Numbered from the stretch's first letter, positions 1 to 8,081 are shown. The stretch: 16,164 nucleotides of DNA from Chloroflexota bacterium (GCA_029265085.1 JAJUJY010000098.1:1-16164), one strand, 5' to 3'. Notes: a model not told the origin generated them from the sequence alone. Numbers and translations: made by a program.

Positions 1-973
1 GCGTCAGGAACCGTCCATTTGGCGCCCAATTGGGCCGCATGATGACACCTTTTCCTTTTACCAGATCAATCAACGTACCAGTGCCCGAATCAATCAAAAC
101 CAGGTCAAACGCCCCACCCCGATTAATTACCGCTGCCAGATAACTGCCGTCTGGTGACCAGGCCAGATCAACCAGATCTTTTCCAGCATGGGTTAATTGC
201 CGTTTTTTGCCCAACTCCAGATCATACAACCACACTTCAGCAAAACCGCTGCGCTGAGAAAGGTAGGCAATATGCCGGCCATCTGGCGACCAACGGGGGG
301 ACCAATCTTTCTCTCCTGGGTCTCCACTTAACAGCCTTTGTTCACCGTTTTTGAGATTATAAACAACTACGTTCAAGCGGTTTAAATCATTCAACGGGCG
401 TTCAACAAAAACGATTTTGCTCCCATCAGGGGAAGGATGGGCATCACTTGCATCCCCCGGACCAGTGTAAACTGCTTGCGGCCATTTGCCTGTCCGGTCC
501 GTAAGCAAAAGCTGATCCACCTCATTTCGATGCACGCAGACCAATACTCCCTGGCTATCCGGCATCCACATCGGGGAAAATGCCCGTTCGGAAAAATCAC
601 TGATTTTCACCGGTAATCCGCCACTTACAGGGGAAACATGCACCACTCCATGAACACAAAATGCCAACCATTGGCCGTCCGGTGACCAACGTGGAATTTC
701 ATCCCACCAATACTGGAAGGCAGGACGATCCGTGGTAATTCTGACCGGCCAACCTCCATTGGAGGATAAACAATAAATATCAGAAAGTTCTTCTCGATCC
801 CATATAAATGCGATGGACTTCCCATCAGGTGAAAGACTGTGATTCCGAATCCGATTTACCGCCGAAATCAGCGAGATACTCCAACCCTTTGGCGCGATTA
901 GATCCGGCCGATTTAATGAAGGCCAACCGTTGCGCACATATTTTTCTTCAAGGTGAATTTCACCGTAGCTCAT
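1..973 (-). CDS. S9-family (prolyl oligopeptidase/acylaminoacyl-peptidase-like) peptidase, N-terminal beta-propeller, 3' end cut by window
   Basis: This reading frame is open to the left edge, giving 324 residues. It carries seven regularly spaced copies of the TolB/S9 propeller motif (SPDG-like) near residues 48, 97, 138 (degenerate PDSQG), 181, 229, 273 and 317 (APNG), as expected for the seven-bladed propeller that gates S9 peptidases. The catalytic alpha/beta-hydrolase domain would lie beyond the window and is inferred, not seen. There is no signal peptide or membrane segment, so the protein should be cytoplasmic. The ATG overlaps the oppF stop as ATGA, and AGGAG lies 7 bases upstream, so the start is well fixed. 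As last visible gene of the peptide-uptake operon it probably hydrolyses imported peptides. Alternative: a TolB-like propeller protein without a hydrolase domain. Confidence 0.82.
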   Translation of the reverse strand, partial: MSYGEIHLEEKYVRNGWPSLNRPDLIAPKGWSISLISAVNRIRNHSLSPDGKSIAFIWDREELSDIYCLSSNGGWPVRITTDRPAFQYWWDEIPRWSPDGQWLAFCVHGVVHVSPVSGGLPVKISDFSERAFSPMWMPDSQGVLVCVHRNEVDQLLLTDRTGKWPQAVYTGPGDASDAHPSPDGSKIVFVERPLNDLNRLNVVVYNLKNGEQRLLSGDPGEKDWSPRWSPDGRHIAYLSQRSGFAEVWLYDLELGKKRQLTHAGKDLVDLAWSPDGSYLAAVINRGGAFDLVLIDSGTGTLIDLVKGKGVIMRPNWAPNGRFLT

Positions 974-1983
974 TCTGTTTCTCCTGTATATCGTTTTGGG
1001 CGGTTAACCAAAAGGCAAGCCGCCTGATGATCCTCACCAACCTCTACAAGTCCCGGTTCTTCGTGCGGGCAATGTTCAAAAACTACCGGGCAGCGTGGGT
1101 GAAATCGGCAGCCGGACGGAACAGCAATCGGATTGGGCGGAGATCCCTGAAGGATGATCCGCTCCTTGCGCAGACGAGGGTTCGGTACCGGGATGACGGA
1201 AAGTAAGGCTTTTGAATAAGGGTGAACCGGTTTTTCCAACACCGTTTCGATCGGTCCCTGCTCAACCACTTTACCCAAATACATGATTGCCACTCGATCA
1301 GCAAAATATGCCGCTGTTGCCAGGTCATGGGTGATAAACAAAACGGAAATTCCACGCGTATCTCGCAATTCAGATAAGAGGTTCAAAATCTCTGCCCGAA
1401 TTGAGACATCCAACATGGAGACCGGCTCGTCTGCCAATAAAACCTGTGGGTCCAACACCAACGCGCCTGCAATAACCACGCGCTGGCGCTGACCGCCAGA
1501 AAGTTCATGCGGCAGTCTGTGCAGGTAGCTTTCTGCGGGGTGCAAACCAGAGTCTTCCAATGCTTTTCGAACTCGCTGTGCGCGTTCTACCGGCGAACGA
1601 ATCAAGCCATGCACTTCAAGCGGCTCAGCGACTATTTGTTCAATCGTCATTAATGGATTAAGGGATTCGTACGGATCTTGAAAAATCATCTGGATATTCC
1701 GGCGCATCATCTTCAATGCTTTCCCGCGCAACCCGGTGATGTTTTGTCCCTCAAACAAGATTTCTCCATAAGTCGGTTTTTCTAACCCCATCAAAGTTAA
1801 AGCCAGGGTTGATTTTCCACAACCGGATTCACCAGCCAAAGCCAGGATTTCACCGCGGTGCAAGTCCAGATTCACACCGTCGACTGCATGGACAACCCGG
1901 TGATTACCACCCCAAATTCCACTTTTTCCAGCCGGAAAATGCTTGGTCAAATTTCTTACCTGGAGGATGACTTGCTGGCTCAT
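970..1983 (-). CDS. oppF: Oligopeptide/dipeptide ABC transporter ATP-binding protein, OppF/DppF type
   Basis: A 337-residue cytoplasmic ATPase that powers peptide import together with the OppD-type subunit. Walker A (GESGCGKST) is at residues 51-59, the signature LSGGQ at 161-165, Walker B (VLLADEP) at 181-187 and the switch histidine at 219 (THD). The C-terminal oligopeptide-transporter extension includes the HPYSKALL element (about 254-261) and four cysteines at 292, 298, 305 and 323, the pattern that ligates a [4Fe-4S] cluster in some DppD/OppD proteins. The ATG at 1983 is chosen because it overlaps the upstream stop as ATGA and has GGAGGT 6 bases upstream; a start eight codons earlier is possible but would lie inside oppD. 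Its own stop overlaps the peptidase start. The substrate (di- or oligopeptide) cannot be told from the sequence. Confidence 0.93.
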   Translation of the reverse strand: MSQQVILQVRNLTKHFPAGKSGIWGGNHRVVHAVDGVNLDLHRGEILALAGESGCGKSTLALTLMGLEKPTYGEILFEGQNITGLRGKALKMMRRNIQMIFQDPYESLNPLMTIEQIVAEPLEVHGLIRSPVERAQRVRKALEDSGLHPAESYLHRLPHELSGGQRQRVVIAGALVLDPQVLLADEPVSMLDVSIRAEILNLLSELRDTRGISVLFITHDLATAAYFADRVAIMYLGKVVEQGPIETVLEKPVHPYSKALLSVIPVPNPRLRKERIILQGSPPNPIAVPSGCRFHPRCPVVFEHCPHEEPGLVEVGEDHQAACLLVNRPKRYTGETE

Positions 1984-2972
1984 CGTTCCACCTCCAATAA
2001 GAAACAACTGGCCCTGTGATCTTTTTCTACCGTATACTGCCCTGGCTGCTCCGCACGGCAGCGATCAAATGCCTTTTGGCAGCGCGGAGCAAACCGGCAG
2101 CCCACCGGAAGAGCCTCCAGCCGCGGAGGGTATCCCGGAATCGAGATTAATTTACCGGATGGATTAGAAAGATCCGGAAAAGCCTGTAATAGATTTTGGG
2201 TATAAGGGTGTGCTGGCGCATTATATAGGCGGTGTACACCGGCATATTCAGCCACAACGCCCCCATACATCACCAATACGGTGTCACTTACTTCTGCAAT
2301 CACACCCAGATCATGAGTTACCAAAATCACAGCCAATCCAAGCTTTTTCCGCAAAGTAAGCAGCAGCTCCAATATTTGCGCCTGGATCATCACATCCAAC
2401 GCCGTTGTCGGTTCATCGGCAATTAATATCTGCGGACTGCAAGCCAATGCCATCGCGATCATCACCCGTTGGCGCATACCTCCAGAAAACTGGAATGGGT
2501 ATTGCTTTTTTCGTTCCGGCGGGATACCTACCAGATCCAACAAATCGTCAACTCGCTGCTCGACTGCCTGCCGTGGAATATTGACTTCATGCCGGTAAAT
2601 TGCTTCAGCGATCTGAAATCCAATCGAACGGACTGGATTTAGAGCGTTCATTGCACCCTGAAAAACAATAGAAATGGAATTCCAACGCACATCTTCCATC
2701 TCCCGTTCACTTAATGCCAGTAAATCCATTCCATTAAAGACTACCTGCCCGCGAGTTATTCTTCCAGCCAGGGGCAAAAGCCTTAACAAGGCCAGAATCA
2801 ATGTAGTTTTTCCACATCCACTTTCCCCTACCAAACCCAATAATTCTCCTTCGTGTAAATCAAAGGAAATTTTTTCAACAGCCTTTACCCGCGTGTGATC
2901 TGGCAGCTCATATTCCACGCACAAGTCACGCACCTGCAAAATCGGAACTCGTTCAACCGGAAGTTCACTCAT
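1980..2972 (-). CDS. oppD: Oligopeptide/dipeptide ABC transporter ATP-binding protein, OppD/DppD type
   Basis: A 330-residue ABC ATPase, partner of the OppF-type subunit. Walker A (GESGCGKTT) is at 49-57, the signature FSGGMRQRV at 162-170, Walker B (ILIADEP) at 182-188 and the switch histidine at 220. The C-terminal peptide-transporter extension (HPYTQNLL near 255-262) ends with cysteines at 292, 298, 305 and 323, consistent with the known iron-sulfur-binding tail of DppD-type proteins. The frame stays open 51 codons further upstream, but that stretch lies inside oppC and is unlike the family. The ATG at 2972 overlaps the oppC stop as ATGA and has GAGGAG 7 bases upstream, so this start is preferred. 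The stop overlaps the oppF start in the same way. Confidence 0.93.
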   Translation of the reverse strand: MSELPVERVPILQVRDLCVEYELPDHTRVKAVEKISFDLHEGELLGLVGESGCGKTTLILALLRLLPLAGRITRGQVVFNGMDLLALSEREMEDVRWNSISIVFQGAMNALNPVRSIGFQIAEAIYRHEVNIPRQAVEQRVDDLLDLVGIPPERKKQYPFQFSGGMRQRVMIAMALACSPQILIADEPTTALDVMIQAQILELLLTLRKKLGLAVILVTHDLGVIAEVSDTVLVMYGGVVAEYAGVHRLYNAPAHPYTQNLLQAFPDLSNPSGKLISIPGYPPRLEALPVGCRFAPRCQKAFDRCRAEQPGQYTVEKDHRASCFLLEVER

Positions 2973-3892
2973 GCTGACTTCTCCTCGCGTGCAACCATTC
3001 CTGGCCCCACTGAAAGATGATGCCACTCCAGGCGCGGATTCAATACTCGTTCTAAGCCCTGCCCCAGCAATGTGCAGCCCAACACAACCCACACAATTCC
3101 CAAACCAGGAACAACCAATGCCCACCAGGCACCAGCGCTTACCCCCCCTCGGGTAAAAGCGAAATTCAACATTTGCCCCCAGCTCAACGTGGTTGGGTCC
3201 GCTAAACCCAAAAAACTCAATGTGCTTTCTTCCAGTATAGCCAGAGAAATTACCAAAACCGTATTTGCAACCATGAGCGGCAACACAAGAGGGAAAATGT
3301 GCCTGCGAATAATATGAAAATTTCCCGAGCCAATGGCCCGCGCTCGCAGCACAAACTTGCGCTGTTTAACCGACAAAGTCTGCGAGCGCACCAAGCGGGC
3401 TGTTCCGGTCCAACCTAGAATGCCTATAACAAAAATAATATTTGAGAGGCTGGGTTTGGTCAGCGCCACTAGCACCACCGCCAGAGGTAAATCGGGGATC
3501 ACCAGCATAATATCCGTAAAGCGCATCAAGAGATTTTCAATCCGTCCGCCAAAAAATCCAGAAACAATTCCAATGGTTCCGCCAATAGAAACCGATATAA
3601 AGGATGCAAAAAATCCAACAATGAGAGACACCCGCGCCCCATAAATAAAATTGGTCAGCACATCTCGACCAGCATCGTCCGTGCCCAGCCAGTGTTCCGG
3701 ACTGGGTGGTGAATATATATCCATTATGCTTACTTTGATAGTAGCGTCAGGATCATAGGGTGCGATCCAATCCGCAAAAACCGCAATAAAGATCGTGATT
3801 GACAACATAATCAATCCGGTTACACCCATCCAATTGCGCCGGAAGGTACGCCAGGCCGTCCGAATATTTGCTGTTTGAATTGATTCGTTCAT
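2969..3892 (-). CDS. oppC: Peptide ABC transporter permease, OppC/DppC type
   Basis: A 307-residue inner-membrane permease of the binding-protein-dependent transport family. It has the N-terminal segment typical of OppC/DppC (membrane helix about 24-40), the conserved GTDDAGRDVL box at 70-79 after the first periplasmic stretch, further hydrophobic segments near 88-115, 128-145, 150-162, 203-223 and 257-277, and an EAA-type cytoplasmic loop around 182-201 (LRARAIGSG, then IIRRHIFP) that docks on the ATPases. It runs about 20 residues past the usual NPR ending. No good ribosome-binding site precedes the ATG; only two bases separate it from the oppB stop, so it probably depends on coupling to oppB translation. 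Confidence 0.92.
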   Translation of the reverse strand: MNESIQTANIRTAWRTFRRNWMGVTGLIMLSITIFIAVFADWIAPYDPDATIKVSIMDIYSPPSPEHWLGTDDAGRDVLTNFIYGARVSLIVGFFASFISVSIGGTIGIVSGFFGGRIENLLMRFTDIMLVIPDLPLAVVLVALTKPSLSNIIFVIGILGWTGTARLVRSQTLSVKQRKFVLRARAIGSGNFHIIRRHIFPLVLPLMVANTVLVISLAILEESTLSFLGLADPTTLSWGQMLNFAFTRGGVSAGAWWALVVPGLGIVWVVLGCTLLGQGLERVLNPRLEWHHLSVGPGMVAREEKSA

Positions 3893-3894
3893 TG

Positions 3895-4926
3895 TTATTC
3901 AGCCTGTATGCGAGGGTCTAGGTATGAATACAATAAGTCGGCAATTAAATTTGCAAAAATGACACTGACCGCAATTAATAAAAAGGCTCCCTGGAGAACC
4001 GGGTAATCCCGCCGTCCAACCGCATCAAATATTGCCAATCCCAGGCCAGGCCAGGAAAACACCGTTTCAATTTGAATTGCACCGGCAACTGTAAAACCCA
4101 GGTTGAGTGCAACAATCGTGACCATGGGCAGCATTGCGTTCCGTAATGCATGATCTTTCAAAATTTGAAAAGTGCGCAATCCCTTTGCTTTGGCAGTCAA
4201 GATAAAATCTTCAGATAACACCTCTAATACTGTGCTGCGCATAATAACCAGATATTCTCCAACCACAACAATTGTGAAGGTTAATGTCGGTAATATGAGA
4301 TGCCGGGCAAGATCTGCAAATTTCTCCGCAGACGTAGCAAAGGAAGCCCCTACAGTGAATTTTCCAACTACCGGCAGACCTAACCAGGTACTGCCAATAA
4401 ATAGCAAAACGATGCCTAACCAAAACGTTGGCAAACTCCAGGCTACTAAGCCTCCGGTCAGGGCAGCAAAATCCACCGGCGTATGCGATTTCCAGGCCGC
4501 GAATAGTCCCAGAAAAATCCCAATGAATATAGCCAAGAGCTGTCCAAGCCCAATCAAAATGACGGTATTTAACAAAAATTCACCCAACATCTCGGCAACT
4601 GGCCGCTTGGTGTGAAAGCTGATCCCCAGCTCGCCTTGCAATAAATTACCGATATAGATAAAAAACTGAGTATCCAGCGGATTTACCAAACAATCACCAG
4701 GTTTGAGCGGATTGAGCGATTTGAAACAATTGATCACCGGTTTATCCAGACCATACCGAACCCGCAGTGCTTGCTGCGCTTCAGCAGTCATGCGCGGGTC
4801 TTTAATGCCTGCCTTGACCGGGTCACCAGGCAGGACACGGAATAGAAAAAAGTTGAGGATGATCACAAATAGGATCGATAGGACTGCCCACTTGAGCCGG
4901 TTGAGCAAATACAGCAATCGTTTCAA
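3895..4926 (-). CDS. oppB: Peptide ABC transporter permease, OppB/DppB type (TTG start)
   Basis: A 343-residue inner-membrane permease. It shows the OppB/DppB hallmarks: an N-terminal helix (about 13-31) followed by LPGDPV at 32-37, a periplasmic region with the RYGLDKP box near 57-63, five further hydrophobic segments, and an EAA loop around 245-267 (AKAKGL, then LRNAMLP). The start is a TTG: an in-frame TGA lies directly before it, and GGAGGTGA, an almost perfect anti-Shine-Dalgarno match, is 6 bases upstream. A nearby ATG at 4930 is in another frame. The periplasmic region has two cysteines (67 and 79), which could form a disulfide; this is inference. It follows oppA after a 113-base spacer that contains a hairpin. 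Confidence 0.92.
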   Translation of the reverse strand: MKRLLYLLNRLKWAVLSILFVIILNFFLFRVLPGDPVKAGIKDPRMTAEAQQALRVRYGLDKPVINCFKSLNPLKPGDCLVNPLDTQFFIYIGNLLQGELGISFHTKRPVAEMLGEFLLNTVILIGLGQLLAIFIGIFLGLFAAWKSHTPVDFAALTGGLVAWSLPTFWLGIVLLFIGSTWLGLPVVGKFTVGASFATSAEKFADLARHLILPTLTFTIVVVGEYLVIMRSTVLEVLSEDFILTAKAKGLRTFQILKDHALRNAMLPMVTIVALNLGFTVAGAIQIETVFSWPGLGLAIFDAVGRRDYPVLQGAFLLIAVSVIFANLIADLLYSYLDPRIQAE

Positions 4927-4973
4927 TCATCACCTCCATGCACTGCATCCAACCTCAGCAGGCTTTGTGGAGC

Positions 4974-5006
4974 AGGCAACCTCCCGGTCTCACCAGGAGG
5001 CTGCCT
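4974..5006 (-). promoter_or_regulatory. Intercistronic hairpin between oppA and oppB
   Basis: The arms 4974-4984 and 4996-5006 pair over 11 positions (ten Watson-Crick pairs plus one G-U in the minus-strand RNA), and GGT/ACC in the loop can extend the stem. No U-run follows it, so it is not a classic intrinsic terminator. Such stems after binding-protein genes commonly protect the upstream mRNA segment, giving more binding protein than permease. That role is inferred here. Confidence 0.6.
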
Positions 5007-5039
5007 TGCTTCAAACCTCATTAATCTGATTTTTTTACA

Positions 5040-6737
5040 TCAACGAACTGGCTCTACCACCAGCAGGGAAGAAATATCTTCCAAAGCCACTTTGGTTTGA
5101 TCAGTGACCCAACCTGTAAAACGATCGCTCCGATAAGCCTGGGTTGCTTGTGAGTAGAAGGGAATAATATAAACCACATCGTCATGAACAACCTTCTGCA
5201 TCTCCCAAATAATTTCCTTACGCTTCGCGAAATCTAATTCGCTCGATTGTTGGAGATATAAGTCATCATAGACAGTGTTTGCATATCCTGTTTCATTGAA
5301 CCCGGTTGGTATTTCTTCCGACAACATGACAGCCAGCAAGAAAGATGGGTCAGGATCAGATCCCCACCCCCAGATAATCACATCATAATCAAAGGCAGGG
5401 CAGCAGATGGAGGATAAGGCATCCGGGTCCAACGCTTGAAGCTCAAGCTTAATACCGATCTCACCCCAGGTTTTTGAGATCATTTCTGCCAAACGTGGCG
5501 CAACAGTACTATCACTGCCCCAATTTACCCGGAACACCAATGGATTGGTTCCATCAGGCATCTCCCGAACACCATCGTTATCAACATCTTTATATCCGGC
5601 ATCTTCCAATATTTGATTTGCTTTTGCAATATCATAGGGAAGATCCTGGATGCTGTTGTTGTACCATTCTCCAAGGCTGTCAGGGATCAGGGTTAAGCCC
5701 GGCGTGCCTAATCCCAACAAAATTACATCAATCAGCTCTTGCTTATTGGTGGCATAGGCCAATGCCAGCCGGACATTTCGATCCAGCAACGCTGGATGCC
5801 CCGAGCAGACCCCATCTTCCTCCGGGCAGTTCTCCGGCGCAACCTGATTCAAGATGATATCTGTAATATCCGGTGCCAATGGTGCCCCAATTACAACCTC
5901 TACGTTTTCCGTATTACGCAGGCTGGCTACTGCCGTGTTTGGCATTTCGGTGATCATATCCACCTGGCCGGTTTTAATTGCCTGAACCAACGCATCTGTG
6001 TTGGTAAAGGTCTGGAAAACAACTTCATCCACTTTGGGTTTGGTCTCAAAATAATCCGCAAAAGTCTGCAGATGGACAAATTCATTTTGTTTGTATTCTT
6101 TTAGCTGGAAAGGTCCAGAACCTATCATTTCCGGGTTTTCAAACTCAACTGCCGCTGTCATATCGGTATAATTTGACCAGATATGTTCCGGAAGGATAAA
6201 CAAGAAAACCAACTGGCTCTCAATATTTGGGATTGGATCGGTTAGTTTCAACACGACAGTTAAATCATCCACCGCCTCAACGGTGTCAAAATAAATGGTG
6301 TAGCCATTCATATAAGGAAAATCTTCGTGGTCACGGTAATAATTAAATGAAAAGGCTACATCCTTTGCAGTGAGCGGTTTACCGTCATGAAATTTAATTC
6401 CTGGCCGAATTTTATACGTATAGGTCAGGTTGTCATCCGACACAGTTACCGATTCAGCCGCATCCAAAACATAGCTTCCATCCAATTTAAGCTCATACAA
6501 GGAGCTATACACCAGTTCAAAGATGCTGTAAGCTTCGGTCAGCATTGCGGTTCCCGGATTAAGCGTGTCTGGACTGCCAGCCCAGCCAATCCGCAGCACA
6601 ACAGGACCACTGGAAACCTCAGGCTGCGTATTCGCAGTTTGGGGAGTTGCACCTTGTGTAGCGGTTCCACCACTGCAAGCTGTCAAAAATAACACGACAA
6701 TGACAGCCACACTCATGAGCCACTTTTGCCTGATCAT
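5040..6737 (-). CDS. oppA: Peptide ABC transporter substrate-binding lipoprotein (SBP family 5, OppA/DppA-like)
   Basis: A 565-residue extracytoplasmic binding protein. Residues 1-21 form a lipoprotein signal (RQK, a hydrophobic core, then LTAC with Cys21 as the lipidated residue), followed by a Ser/Thr/Gly/Gln linker to about residue 45. The rest matches SBP_bac_5: TYKIRPGIKFHDGKPLTAKDV (split around 107-127), GSGPFQLKEY near 207-215, NVRLALAYATNKQELID near 321-337 and a DVDNDGVREMPDG acidic loop near 384-396. Cysteines 304, 311, 445 and 446 could form disulfides outside the cell. The ATG at 6737 is chosen because GGAGG lies 7 bases upstream and it begins the signal peptide; the in-frame GTG just before it is a possible alternative. 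It is the first gene of the operon. Peptide specificity is inferred from the neighbouring peptidase. Confidence 0.92.
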   Translation of the reverse strand: MIRQKWLMSVAVIVVLFLTACSGGTATQGATPQTANTQPEVSSGPVVLRIGWAGSPDTLNPGTAMLTEAYSIFELVYSSLYELKLDGSYVLDAAESVTVSDDNLTYTYKIRPGIKFHDGKPLTAKDVAFSFNYYRDHEDFPYMNGYTIYFDTVEAVDDLTVVLKLTDPIPNIESQLVFLFILPEHIWSNYTDMTAAVEFENPEMIGSGPFQLKEYKQNEFVHLQTFADYFETKPKVDEVVFQTFTNTDALVQAIKTGQVDMITEMPNTAVASLRNTENVEVVIGAPLAPDITDIILNQVAPENCPEEDGVCSGHPALLDRNVRLALAYATNKQELIDVILLGLGTPGLTLIPDSLGEWYNNSIQDLPYDIAKANQILEDAGYKDVDNDGVREMPDGTNPLVFRVNWGSDSTVAPRLAEMISKTWGEIGIKLELQALDPDALSSICCPAFDYDVIIWGWGSDPDPSFLLAVMLSEEIPTGFNETGYANTVYDDLYLQQSSELDFAKRKEIIWEMQKVVHDDVVYIIPFYSQATQAYRSDRFTGWVTDQTKVALEDISSLLVVEPVR

Positions 6738-6786
6738 CACATCGCCTCCTGTTGCACATGCAGAAATACAAACCGGCCAGGGGCAA

Positions 6787-6826
6787 AACGGTTCCAAACA
6801 ATGGTCCCTTCTCTCCCCCAACCGTT
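6787..6826 (-). other. Inverted repeat in the opp operon leader
   Basis: Two perfect 7-base arms (6787-6793 and 6820-6826, AACGGTT/AACCGTT) lie 26 bases apart in the predicted untranslated leader between the opp promoter and oppA. They could form a long-looped stem in the RNA or be a protein-binding site. No riboswitch class is recognisable. Low confidence in any function. Confidence 0.25.
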
Positions 6827-6841
6827 AATATTGTTGATCAA

Positions 6842-6870
6842 AATATAGCAAAATAGAGCAGGTAATTCAA
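6842..6870 (-). promoter_or_regulatory. Promoter of the opp-peptidase operon
   Basis: On the minus strand a -35 TTGAAT (6870-6865) is followed after exactly 17 bases by -10 TATATT (6847-6842), with an extended TG one base before the -10. This is a strong sigma-70-type match. It predicts a start near 6835 and a leader of about 100 bases before oppA. A perfect palindrome TTGATCAA (6834-6841) lies at the predicted start and may be an operator. Confidence 0.7.
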
Positions 6871-6918
6871 GAAAATTTGGACACAATCTGCGAAATACAG
6901 GGATTAAAAAGGAATCTG

Positions 6919-7227
6919 CTACCCGCCGGCCCTGATCAACATTTTTTCGAGCTGCTTCCAAACATTCCAAAATGCCTGCTCTGAACCCATCCAGATAATT
7001 CGAATTTGTTCGAGACGTAAATTGCCTAACCGGTCATCCGGAAGCACCTCAAGCAATGCTTCCCACTCATTTCCTCGATAGTGGTTTGTCTCGATCATTG
7101 CCCCACCGGCTCTTTCAATATATTCTCTCAACAACCACTGAGGAATTCCTCGCAAGTCTTGCTGCATTTTGAATGGATAGGCAGGAAAATTTATTTCACC
7201 CATGTGTTTATTAATTAATTTATTCAT
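6919..7227 (-). CDS. Small conserved-looking hypothetical protein
   Basis: About 102 residues from the chosen ATG. The core begins MQQDLRGIPQWLLREYIERA and ends ...FWNVWKQLEKMLIRAGG; it has no membrane segment, signal peptide or cysteine and looks like a compact alpha/beta cytoplasmic protein. The pattern faintly recalls the MoaD-related DUF1952 domain, but I cannot confirm this. The start is uncertain: the frame has a TTG at 7296 and ATGs at 7227, 7203 and 7167, none with a good ribosome-binding site. The TTG is disfavoured because it would cover the plus-strand promoter at 7277-7305. The gene stops about 50 bases before the opp promoter on the same strand and no terminator is seen between, so read-through into the opp operon is possible. 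Confidence 0.6.
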   Translation of the reverse strand: MNKLINKHMGEINFPAYPFKMQQDLRGIPQWLLREYIERAGGAMIETNHYRGNEWEALLEVLPDDRLGNLRLEQIRIIWMGSEQAFWNVWKQLEKMLIRAGG

Positions 7228-7276
7228 CAAAAATAAAAGCCTAAGGAATTCCCAAATAAATCCTGGCTCACTTTGC

Positions 7277-7305
7277 TTGTAAAAACGGTTATTCAATTCT
7301 ACAAT
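7277..7305 (+). promoter_or_regulatory. Promoter of the response regulator gene
   Basis: TTGTAA (7277-7282) and TACAAT (7300-7305) are 17 bases apart, a good sigma-70-type match. The predicted transcript starts near 7312 and has a leader of about 60 bases, which contains a small stem (7331-7335 with 7343-7347). A GGGAAGG ribosome-binding site at 7360-7366 precedes the ATG at 7374. Confidence 0.6.
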
Positions 7306-7373
7306 AAAAAAATCACGGGGATTGAATCGGTCCGGAGTGCAGCCGGAAATGAACTAATAGGGAAGGATTCGTC

Positions 7374-8081
7374 ATGACCACAAATCAATCAAACAGAAAA
7401 CTAAAAATATTATTGGTGGATGATGATCCCGACACCCGCCAACTGGTAACAATGATGTTGGAACCAGCGGGGCACAAAGTAATGACAACGGCAAATGGAA
7501 AAGCAGCTCTCACTTTGCTGGAGCACGAAAAAATTGATCTGATCCTTTTAGACATCATGATGCCGGAAATTGACGGGTTAAATGTGTTGGAATCGCTGCA
7601 AAACCGGTGGGATATCCCCGTTCTGATGTTAACCGCCTTATCGGATGTCCATATTATGCAGCAATCGTACCAGCTTGGTGCAGATGATTACATTGTAAAA
7701 CCATTTACGCGGCCGCGGTTGCTGGAAAGAATTGACCGGTTGGCAAAAACCCTTCCACAACCTGAAAAACCGTTTAGTGCTCCCTGGGCTAGCCGGTACC
7801 AACTCAATCGGGAGAAAAATGTATTGGTCATGGATGGCACTGAAATCGTCTTATCTCTAAATGAAATTAACTTAATGGAATATTTCATTGAAAATGCCTA
7901 CCTGGAGGTAACCAGCGAAGAATTATATAAAATCGGCTGGGGTGGCGAGATGCTGCCAGCCAGGACAGTTAACGCATTGGTAGGGAATACGGTGCATCAA
8001 TTGCAGCTTAAGCTGGAACCCAATATGGAATTGCCCACCATTTTGGTCTCAACCCAAAATGGATTCATCTTTAACCCATAA
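7374..8081 (+). CDS. OmpR/PhoB-type two-component response regulator (orphan)
   Basis: A 235-residue transcription regulator. The receiver domain (about 10-125) has all key residues: acidic pocket D16-D18, phospho-acceptor Asp60 (LLLDIMMP context), Thr87 and Lys109 (VKPF). The C-terminal half (about 135-235) fits an OmpR winged helix: LSLNEINLMEYFIEN, SEELYKIGWG, then RTVNALVGNTVHQLQLKLE as the recognition helix. The wing usually reads like TVRGxGYRF; here it is STQNGFIFNP, so the DNA contact is diverged. No histidine kinase is in the window, so its signal and targets are unknown. It has its own promoter and terminator, so it is probably transcribed alone. The ATG is supported by GGGAAGG 7 bases upstream. 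Confidence 0.88.
   Translation: MTTNQSNRKLKILLVDDDPDTRQLVTMMLEPAGHKVMTTANGKAALTLLEHEKIDLILLDIMMPEIDGLNVLESLQNRWDIPVLMLTALSDVHIMQQSYQLGADDYIVKPFTRPRLLERIDRLAKTLPQPEKPFSAPWASRYQLNREKNVLVMDGTEIVLSLNEINLMEYFIENAYLEVTSEELYKIGWGGEMLPARTVNALVGNTVHQLQLKLEPNMELPTILVSTQNGFIFNP

Noticed and set aside
808..1206. Plus-strand open frame of 132 codons
   Set aside because: It lies opposite the S9 peptidase and oppF, has no ribosome-binding site, and its protein is low-complexity and unlike any family.
2973..3125. 51-codon N-terminal extension of oppD
   Set aside because: It overlaps oppC, is unlike the family, and the ATGA start at 2972 has a good GAGGAG site.
4172..4615. Plus-strand open frame of 147 codons
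   Set aside because: It is the antisense shadow of oppB; the opposite strand has clear permease motifs.
5474..6104. Two plus-strand open frames opposite oppA
   Set aside because: Antisense shadows with His/Cys/Pro-rich, non-protein-like sequences and no start signals.
7228..7296. Longer TTG start for the small minus-strand gene
   Set aside because: It would run through the plus-strand promoter and has no ribosome-binding site; kept only as an alternative.
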